Shown piece by piece: positions 58,163 through 63,642 of a stretch of 63,642 nt of DNA. Origin of the DNA: Deltaproteobacteria bacterium (lineage in GTDB: Bacteria > Myxococcota_A > Polyangia > Haliangiales > SHYZ01); contig JACQUZ010000145.1 of NCBI GenBank assembly GCA_016210055.1, forward strand, positions 1-63,642, in the 5' to 3' direction. The notes under the pieces are model-generated. The model did no database searches and was not told the DNA's origin. It worked only from the letters and a program-made list of their open reading frames with translations. Every line of letters starts with the position of its first letter. Positions within the stretch are counted from its first letter, which is position 1. The translations under genes and the position numbers were made by a program.

Positions 58163-59488
58163 ATGCGCCGGATCGGCTTGTTGGCGGTTTTCACCCTTGC
58201 TTGTGGGGCCCCCTCGGAACCCCATTGGGCAGTGGCAGATGGTTTCCTGCGCGACCCCGACGGGCGTGCCGCAATCCTTCGCGGCATGAACGTCGCCAAC
58301 TCCCACAAGCGGAAGCCCTACTTCGGCCACCATCAGGCCGAGGACTTCCGACGCATCCGCGAGGTGCTGGGGATGAACTCCGTGCGCCTCTTGACCGAGT
58401 GGGCGGCCATCGAGCCCGAAAAAGGCGTCTACGACGATGCCTACCTGGACGAGCTGGCCAAGCGCGTGGCGTGGGCACAGGAAGCCGGGCTTCTCGTCAT
58501 CGTCGACATGCACCAGGATCTTTACGGGGAAGGCTTCGGCGGTAACGGCGCGCCGCGCTGGGCATGCGACGAGAGGTACTATCAGGCTTTCGTCCCTCGC
58601 GAGCCATGGTTCTTGGGCGCAGCGGATCCTAACCTGCTCGAGTGCGTCGAGCGGTTCTACACCTCGGAGGAGCTCAAAGCCCACTTCACCGAGGCCTGGA
58701 CACGAGTGGCGACCAGGCTTCGAGGGTTCACAGGAGTCCTGGGCTTCGACGTGCTCAACGAGCCTCTCTGGGGCAAGAGGTCGCTGTTCGACTTTGAGAA
58801 CGTGCACCTGGTTCCCCTTTACGAGCAGGTGGTCACCGCCGTGCGCAAGGTAGAGCCGAGCTGGATCGCCTTCTTGGAGCCCGGGGTCAACGTCAACCTC
58901 GGATCGGGCACGGAAATCACCACGTTCCCCGTGGACAATGTGGCCTACGCCCCTCACTCGTATGACGCAAAGGCCGAGGCGGGTGAACCGTTTGACCCCG
59001 CTCGGCGAGAAAATGTCTTTCTCCACGTCGAGAACCTTGCCCGAGAGGCACGCGCCTTGGACGCGGCCCTGTGGATCGGCGAGTACGGCGCGGCGAGTCC
59101 GGCCGAGCCCACTTGGGTGGACTACATCGACGCGGAGTACGACGCTGCCGGAAAGGTGGCGGCAAGCACCATGTTTTGGGTGTACGAGCTCCTCGACGAG
59201 CCAACCGACAACCCGGTGGTGATTCAAGTGCTCACGCGGCCGTATCCAGAGCGAGTCGCCGGCGACCCGGTATCCTACGCGTGGGACGAGACGACCTCCA
59301 CGTTCACCCTCGTCTACAAGCCCCGGCGTAGCATCAAGGCCCCTACGGAGATCGTGGTCCCGGAGAAGAACTTCCCGTCCGGTTACCACGTGGAGTGCGG
59401 CGGCTGCCTCTTCGAGAAGGGGCCGGACCGCCTTCGGTTGCTTACGCCACCACCCGGTGAACCTGCCATGGTGTCGATAAGGCCGTAG
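58163..59488 (+). CDS. GH5-family glycosidase lipoprotein, endoglycoceramidase-like
   Basis: A 441-aa lipoprotein (signal ending AVFTLACG) with a glycoside hydrolase family 5 barrel. The acid/base is Glu200 in DVLNEPLWG and the nucleophile Glu307 in WIGEYGAASP, so both catalytic acids are kept. LLTEWAAIEPEKGVYDDAYL and VIVDMHQDLYGEGFGGNGAP are characteristic of the endoglycoceramidase-like branch, which cleaves glycan from glycolipids. A C-terminal beta-sandwich (about 355-441, from YPERVAGDPVSYAWD) resembles that of the same group. Substrate is not proven; another beta-glycan is possible. Confidence 0.88.
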   Translation: MRRIGLLAVFTLACGAPSEPHWAVADGFLRDPDGRAAILRGMNVANSHKRKPYFGHHQAEDFRRIREVLGMNSVRLLTEWAAIEPEKGVYDDAYLDELAKRVAWAQEAGLLVIVDMHQDLYGEGFGGNGAPRWACDERYYQAFVPREPWFLGAADPNLLECVERFYTSEELKAHFTEAWTRVATRLRGFTGVLGFDVLNEPLWGKRSLFDFENVHLVPLYEQVVTAVRKVEPSWIAFLEPGVNVNLGSGTEITTFPVDNVAYAPHSYDAKAEAGEPFDPARRENVFLHVENLAREARALDAALWIGEYGAASPAEPTWVDYIDAEYDAAGKVAASTMFWVYELLDEPTDNPVVIQVLTRPYPERVAGDPVSYAWDETTSTFTLVYKPRRSIKAPTEIVVPEKNFPSGYHVECGGCLFEKGPDRLRLLTPPPGEPAMVSIRP

Positions 59489-59503
59489 GCGCGAGGGCCA
59501 CCC

Positions 59504-60511
59504 TCACCCCACGGCGAGCGCGGCAGCCCCGAGGATTCCCGCGTCGTCGCGGAGCGCCGCATCGACGACAACGCAGGCGTCTCCACTTTGGCGATTGACC
59601 ATGGCGCCAAAGGCGAGAAGAACGCGCTCCCTCAAGGCTGGGGCGCCAAAATAGACGCCACCACCAAGGATGAGCCGTGCCGAGTTGAGCAGCGTGACCG
59701 CATTCGCCAGCGCGACGCCCACGAGGGGCCCGATTTCGTCCCAGAGGCGCGCCGCGTACGGATCCCCCTCGCGGGCGGCCTGGTCGAGGTGGCCTGGGTG
59801 CACGTCTTTGCGATTGCCACCGGCAAGCTCGACCGCGCGCGACCGCGCGTGGCCAAGCTCTGCGCGCACGCGCTCCATGAGGTTGTGGCCCCCCGCGTAA
59901 GCCTCGAGGCAACCGCGAGCTCCGCAGCCGCATGGCCGAGCCGACGGACCTTGCTCCACCTTGACGTGTCCAATCTCGCCGGCCACGTTCGATGCCCCCT
60001 CGACGAGACGCCCGCCGCACACGAGCCCCGCGCCAATCCCCGTGCCCAGGTACACGCAGAGGATGTCGTCCACGCCTCGCCCTGCGCCGAAGACGTGCTC
60101 CCCGTACGCGATGGCGTTCAAATCGTTATAGAGCTCGACGCGCCGCCTAGGGAGGCGCATCTCCACGAGCGAGCGGAAATTGACGTCGCGCCACCCCAGG
60201 TTGGGGGCATTGGCCACGATGCCGGTCTTGCCACGCAGCATTCCTGCCACGCCGATCCCCACCGGAACCAGGGCGCCCTCATGCCCAGCCTCCTGCAAGG
60301 AGTCCTCCACAGCGCCCGCAAGGAGCCCGGCGACCAGGTCGGGATCGTTCGCGCCGCCGAGCGGCACCTTTCGCTCGCTCCGTCGCACGGGGGTCTCTCG
60401 GGTCGCCGAAAGGAGATCCACGAGCGCCACCCGCAGGTGGGTTCCCCCGAGGTCTACCCCGATGGCGACCCGCTCGTCGCTTGCGCCCGTGCTCAGGCCG
60501 CCTCCGTTCAC
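59504..60511 (-). CDS. ROK-family sugar kinase
   Basis: A 335-aa ROK protein. The ATP site is IGVDLGGTHLRVAL, the sugar-binding/catalytic Asp is in ELYNDLNAIAYGE, and the zinc motif is CGCGARGCLEAYAGG (Cys/His cluster of ROK kinases). No helix-turn-helix precedes it, so it is a kinase, most likely glucokinase, though mannose or another hexose is possible given its neighbours. The GTG at 60511 overlaps the phosphomannomutase stop (GTGA). It is the last gene of a three-gene sugar-activation operon and meets the GH5 gene tail to tail. Confidence 0.9.
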   Translation of the reverse strand: MNGGGLSTGASDERVAIGVDLGGTHLRVALVDLLSATRETPVRRSERKVPLGGANDPDLVAGLLAGAVEDSLQEAGHEGALVPVGIGVAGMLRGKTGIVANAPNLGWRDVNFRSLVEMRLPRRRVELYNDLNAIAYGEHVFGAGRGVDDILCVYLGTGIGAGLVCGGRLVEGASNVAGEIGHVKVEQGPSARPCGCGARGCLEAYAGGHNLMERVRAELGHARSRAVELAGGNRKDVHPGHLDQAAREGDPYAARLWDEIGPLVGVALANAVTLLNSARLILGGGVYFGAPALRERVLLAFGAMVNRQSGDACVVVDAALRDDAGILGAAALAVG

Positions 60512-61869
60512 GCCCCCAATTCCCTCCTGATGGCGTCTAGCTCGTCTTCGACGAGCTTTCGGATTTCCGCGAGGCGTTCCTGAGAGGGGGCCTCGAACCT
60601 CAAGACCAGTGCCGGCTGGGTGTTGGACGCCCGCAAAAGCCCCCAGCTCTGGTCGATCTTCAAGCGCACTCCGTCGACGTCGACCACCGGGAACCGAGCA
60701 CGAAAGCGCTCTGTCGCTCTTCTTACGACCTCGAACTTGATGTCGTCGGGCATGTCCACGCGGATCTCGGGCGTGTTGACCATCTTGGGGAGGCTGTCCA
60801 CCAGCTCGCTGAATGTCCTTTGCTCCCGCGAGCACAGCTCGAGGAGGCGGGCTCCCGCGTAAATGGCGTCGTCGTAGCCGAGGTAGCGGTGGGAGAAGAA
60901 AATATGCCCGCTCATCTCGCCGGCGAGCATCGCGCCGACCTCCTTCATCTTGGTCTTGATGAGGGAGTGCCCCACCTTCCACATGATGGCGTTCCCACCG
61001 GCCCGCGCAATCTCGTCGTAGAGCGCCTGGGAGCACTTGACCTCGGAGACGAACGTAGCGCCGGGCTTTTCTGCAAGGATGGCGCGGGCGAAAAGAATCA
61101 TGAGTTGATCGCCCCACACGATCCGCCCTTTTTCGTCCACCACCCCCAGGCGGTCCGCGTCACCGTCGTACGCGATGCCGATCTCGGCCCGGGACGAAAC
61201 GAGGCTCTGCTTCAAATCGGCCACGTTGTCCTCGACGGTGGGATCCGGATGGTGATTTGGGAACCGCCCGTCAGGCTCGCAATGGAGGGGCACCACCTCG
61301 AACCCGATCTCCCGGTAGAGCGGCACGCCCACGATTCCGCCTACCCCATTCCCAGCGTCTACCACGACCTTGGGACGCCGCGTCCCCAGCTCGAGGCAGC
61401 GCTTGGCATGCTCGATGTACGGGCGGATGACGTCCTGCTCCTCACGCGTTCCCTTGCCCGTGGCAAAGTCGCGTGCCTCGATCAGCCGGCGGAGCTCTTG
61501 GATTTCGGCCCCGTAGATCGTGGTCTTGCCGCGGACGATCTTGAAGCCGTTGTCCTCCGGCGGGTTGTGGCTGCCCGTGATTTGGATGGCTCCCTCCAGC
61601 TCAAAGTGGAACGGGGCAAAGTAGAGGAGCGGCGTGGGCACGACGCCTACATCGAGGATGTGCATCCCCGTCGAGAGGATGCCGTCGCAGAGCGCGGCAT
61701 GGAGGCGTGGGGAGGTTAGCCGGCAGTCCCTTCCCACCGCCATGCGCTGGGCACCAGCTCGGCCAAGGTGGGTTCCCACGGCTCGCCCGAGATCACGGGC
61801 AAAGGTGTCAGAGAGATCGCGGTCCGCGACCCCGCGGATGTCGTACTCGCGGAACACTTTGGGGTTCAT
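60508..61869 (-). CDS. Phosphomannomutase/phosphoglucomutase
   Basis: A 453-aa alpha-D-phosphohexomutase converting 6-phosphates to 1-phosphates of mannose (or glucose). The phospho-serine is Ser100 in QITGSHNPPEDNGFK, the metal loop is YDGDADRLGVVD, the sugar loop GEMSGHIFFS, and the phosphate-binding end RASNTQPALVLRFE. Length and motifs match AlgC/ManB enzymes. Placed between the ROK kinase and mannose-1-phosphate guanylyltransferase, it makes the path sugar to mannose 6-phosphate to mannose 1-phosphate to GDP-mannose plausible. Confidence 0.95.
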   Translation of the reverse strand: MNPKVFREYDIRGVADRDLSDTFARDLGRAVGTHLGRAGAQRMAVGRDCRLTSPRLHAALCDGILSTGMHILDVGVVPTPLLYFAPFHFELEGAIQITGSHNPPEDNGFKIVRGKTTIYGAEIQELRRLIEARDFATGKGTREEQDVIRPYIEHAKRCLELGTRRPKVVVDAGNGVGGIVGVPLYREIGFEVVPLHCEPDGRFPNHHPDPTVEDNVADLKQSLVSSRAEIGIAYDGDADRLGVVDEKGRIVWGDQLMILFARAILAEKPGATFVSEVKCSQALYDEIARAGGNAIMWKVGHSLIKTKMKEVGAMLAGEMSGHIFFSHRYLGYDDAIYAGARLLELCSREQRTFSELVDSLPKMVNTPEIRVDMPDDIKFEVVRRATERFRARFPVVDVDGVRLKIDQSWGLLRASNTQPALVLRFEAPSQERLAEIRKLVEDELDAIRRELGA

Positions 61870-61875
61870 GGTTCC

Positions 61876-62955
61876 TCATAAATAGGCGTCGAGTTTTCTC
61901 TCTTCAAGGAGGCGGACGATCTCGCGCACGTCCTGGGCGCGGTCTTTCGGTACCACGAGGATCGCGTTGCCGGATTGGATGACGCACAGGTCGCTGACGC
62001 CAATCAAGGCGAGCGCCACTCCCGGATCCGCCGCCGCGATGTTCCCGCGCGCGTCGTGCGCGAGCACGAGCCCTTGCGCGACGTTCCCGGTGGCATCCAC
62101 GGGTCGGTAGTCAAAGAGCGCTGACCATGCCCCCACATCGTTCCAGCCGAAATTCCCAGGGACGGTCAAGATACCGCTCGTCTTCTCCATGATCCCATAG
62201 TCCACGGAGATGCTGGGTACCTTTGGGTACACCCGTTCCATGATCTTGGTGGCCGCTTCTGGGCCATCCTCTTCGAGGGCGGACGCAATCTCGCCGAGCG
62301 CACGGTAGGTCTCGGGAAGGTGCCGCTCGATCTCCTCGAGGATTCGGACGGCCGGGAAGAAGAACATCCCCGCATTCCAGAAGAATCGCCCGGACGCAAG
62401 GTACTCTTCCGCCGTGGGTCGATCGGGCTTCTCGACGAAGCGGATCACGCGAAACGCCCCTTTTTCTACTTCCTCGCCGATCTCCAAGTATCCGTACCCA
62501 GTCTCTGGGCGCGTGGGGGGGATGCCCAAGGTCACGATCGCTTGGCGGGATCGTGCGAGCTCGAGGGCACTGCGGAGGGCCGACTGAAAAACCGCCTCGT
62601 CGTGAACGTGCTGGTCAGCCGGCAGCGCGGCGATGATGGCTTCCGGATCCTTCCACTTGACGAACACGGCCGCGAGCCCGATGGCGGCTGCGGTGTTGCG
62701 CGCCGCTGGCTCGGCGAGGACATGCATGGCGGGTAGCTCGGGGAGCTCGGAGCGGACCGCGTCCGCCTGCGATCCCGCGGTTACGATCCATGGCGGCGCG
62801 GCGCCACACGCGTCGCCGAGGCGCCTGACGGTGGCTCGAAGAAGCGTTTCCCCTGGCTTGCCTCCGAGCGGAAGGAACTGCTTTGGCCGGGATCGGCGAG
62901 AGGCCGGCCAAAGGCGCGTCCCACCTCCCCCTGCGAGGATGACCGCATGGAACAT
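61876..62955 (-). CDS. manC: Mannose-1-phosphate guanylyltransferase
   Basis: A 359-aa nucleotidyltransferase forming GDP-mannose from mannose 1-phosphate and GTP. Motifs are VILAGGGGTRLWPASRRSRP, the FVEKPDRPTAEEYL region, FWNAGMFFF and GNFGWNDVGAWSAL, all typical of GMP-type (ManC/RfbM) enzymes. It lacks the extra C-terminal isomerase domain of bifunctional AlgA types. The ATG at 62955 is chosen because the glycine loop starts nine residues later. First gene of the operon; mutase and kinase follow with almost no spacing. Confidence 0.95.
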   Translation of the reverse strand: MFHAVILAGGGGTRLWPASRRSRPKQFLPLGGKPGETLLRATVRRLGDACGAAPPWIVTAGSQADAVRSELPELPAMHVLAEPAARNTAAAIGLAAVFVKWKDPEAIIAALPADQHVHDEAVFQSALRSALELARSRQAIVTLGIPPTRPETGYGYLEIGEEVEKGAFRVIRFVEKPDRPTAEEYLASGRFFWNAGMFFFPAVRILEEIERHLPETYRALGEIASALEEDGPEAATKIMERVYPKVPSISVDYGIMEKTSGILTVPGNFGWNDVGAWSALFDYRPVDATGNVAQGLVLAHDARGNIAAADPGVALALIGVSDLCVIQSGNAILVVPKDRAQDVREIVRLLEERKLDAYL

Positions 62956-63332
62956 GGCCGGCGATTTTGGCCCCTTGGGCACGCGTTGGCAAGGACTGGT
63001 GGATTTCGTGTAGAGCAAGCGCTCGCCCAGGTTTCGCCGGGGAGCGACGGCGCGGCGCTGCTCCGCGAAGGGCTGCGAGCTCTCGGCCGGCCCAGCACAG
63101 CGGGCCCTGGATGAGGCATCCTGCCCGCCGTTACGGGGAGCCTTTCGCTCAGGTTTTCTCGGCGCAGCGTCTAGGATGACCCATTACCTGCGGCCACCGG
63201 CTCTGGCGCGGGTGGCTCGCAAGGCGTGCCTCTGGGCTCGACTCGTGCGCAAGCGCTCCGAGTGCTTCGAGATGTGCGTTCCGGGAGTGCGAGGGTGACG
63301 GGAGAGGCTGCGGATGCTGGGTCGGAGGTAGG
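62956..63332. other. Spacer upstream of manC, no gene recognised
   Basis: About 375 bases that must contain the manC promoter. Short frames are open on both strands but are Pro/Ser/Arg-rich and lack protein character. No RNA gene was recognised. Confidence 0.45.
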
Positions 63333-63446
63333 AATGGCGATCCGAGACGCTGCGGGTGGTGATTCACAGGCTGAAATGGCGATCTGAGAGCCTACGGATG
63401 GCTATTCAGAGGCTGAATTGGCGATCAGAGACGTTGCGGACGGCTC
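63333..63446. repeat. Imperfect 42-bp tandem repeat, nearly three copies
   Basis: Copies begin at 63333, 63375 and 63416, each opening with AATGGCGAT or AATTGGCGAT and containing GAGAC/GAGAG, a GCGG(A/G) core and, in the first two, an A(C/G)AGGCTGA end. A partial earlier copy (GAGGCTGCGGATGCT) may precede at about 63304. Every frame is closed by stops, so it is not protein-coding. Confidence 0.65.
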
Positions 63447-63504
63447 CCACCGCCGTGACGCAGGTCACGCGCAGCCCCATCGAGTCCACGGTTGGCGCTT
63501 AACT

Positions 63505-63526
63505 GGTAAGTCAGCCAATGCTTACC
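63505..63526. promoter_or_regulatory. Inverted repeat upstream of the last gene
   Basis: GGTAAG (63505-63510) and CTTACC (63521-63526) flank a 10-base spacer, 35 bases before the start codon at 63561. The spacing fits an operator for a dimeric regulator. Functional role is inferred only. Confidence 0.35.
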
Positions 63527-63560
63527 GTGCGCCGGAGCCTGAGCTCGGAGGTTTGTTTAC

Positions 63561-63642
63561 ATGGTGCGACACGGAAGCTTGATTGCTGGAATCCTTGTGC
63601 TAGCCCTCTTTGGCCGTGGAGATGCCTGGTCGGCGCCCAAGC
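63561..63642 (+). CDS. Exported protein, 3' truncated by window end
   Basis: The first 27 codons of a gene running off the window. It starts at an ATG with GGAGG 8 bases upstream and encodes a typical signal peptide (VRHGSLIAGILVLALFG, then DAWSAPK), so the product is secreted or periplasmic. Nothing can be said about its function. Confidence 0.65.
   Translation, partial: MVRHGSLIAGILVLALFGRGDAWSAPK

Noticed and set aside
63149..63367. A 72-codon minus-strand frame upstream of manC
   Set aside because: Pro/Ser/His-rich translation, no RBS, and it partly overlaps the 42-bp tandem repeat.
1..63642. Prophage, insertion sequences or CRISPR arrays
   Set aside because: No integrase, transposase, terminal inverted repeats, phage structural genes or repeat-spacer arrays were seen on either strand.

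Overview
The window is GC-rich, densely packed bacterial chromosome. The gene set suggests a Myxococcota (former Deltaproteobacteria) lineage: a membrane-anchored eukaryote-like Ser/Thr kinase, several PilZ proteins, cyclic-nucleotide-binding and TPR proteins, an RCC1-repeat protein, many lipoproteins and very large multihaem cytochromes. This is inference from gene content; no rRNA or other phylogenetic marker is present. One RNA gene is visible, a tRNA-Cys with its own promoter and terminator. No insertion sequence, prophage or CRISPR array is seen.

Layout. 1-9.6 kb: end of trpB, trpA, a DciA-like protein, a response regulator, a two-domain PilZ protein, a polyprenol-phosphate mannosyltransferase-like enzyme, a phasin-like protein, a very acidic small protein, a class IV aminotransferase, a TPR/double cyclic-nucleotide-binding protein and a tandem FKBP lipoprotein. 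9.6-11 kb: a doubtful hypothetical gene, frameshifted remnants, tRNA-Cys and a spacer. 11.1-21.4 kb: eight tightly coupled genes encoding 12-, 13-, 25- and 5-haem cytochromes, an outer-membrane barrel candidate and a Qrc/alternative-complex-III-like quinone module (molybdopterin-fold subunit, 16-Cys iron-sulphur subunit, NrfD membrane subunit). 21.4-25.6 kb: small membrane protein, Ser/Thr kinase, TPR protein, RCC1 lipoprotein. 25.6-32.3 kb, minus strand: a second porin-cytochrome cluster (TPR lipoprotein, 15-haem lipoprotein, barrel, 17-haem cytochrome). 32.4-35.5 kb: aspartokinase, patatin, glycerophosphodiesterase. 35.5-46.2 kb, minus strand: a long close-packed run (lipoprotein, unknown, proB, proA, rsfS, rlmH, rhodanese, comF, smpB, FadL-like porin, two M16 peptidases). 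46.2-54.6 kb: prepilin peptidase, PilZ protein, then two lid-less Hsp70s, two J-domain proteins and a membrane protein. 54.7-63.6 kb: a polytopic membrane protein, XRE regulator, response regulator, GH5 lipoprotein, GDP-mannose genes (ROK kinase, phosphomannomutase, mannose-1-phosphate guanylyltransferase) and the start of a secreted protein.

How the genes fit together. The most striking content is 87 canonical or CX3/CX4 haem motifs (55 in the first cluster, 32 in the second). The first cluster encodes, in one coupled block, everything expected for a continuous electron path between the quinone pool and the cell surface. The second supplies a further trans-outer-membrane module. Direction of electron flow (respiration to an external acceptor or uptake from an external donor) cannot be read from the sequence. 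A separate non-coding signal is a pair of hairpin elements at 21.8 kb and 47.9 kb whose stems differ by three compensatory base-pair changes while loop and flank are conserved.
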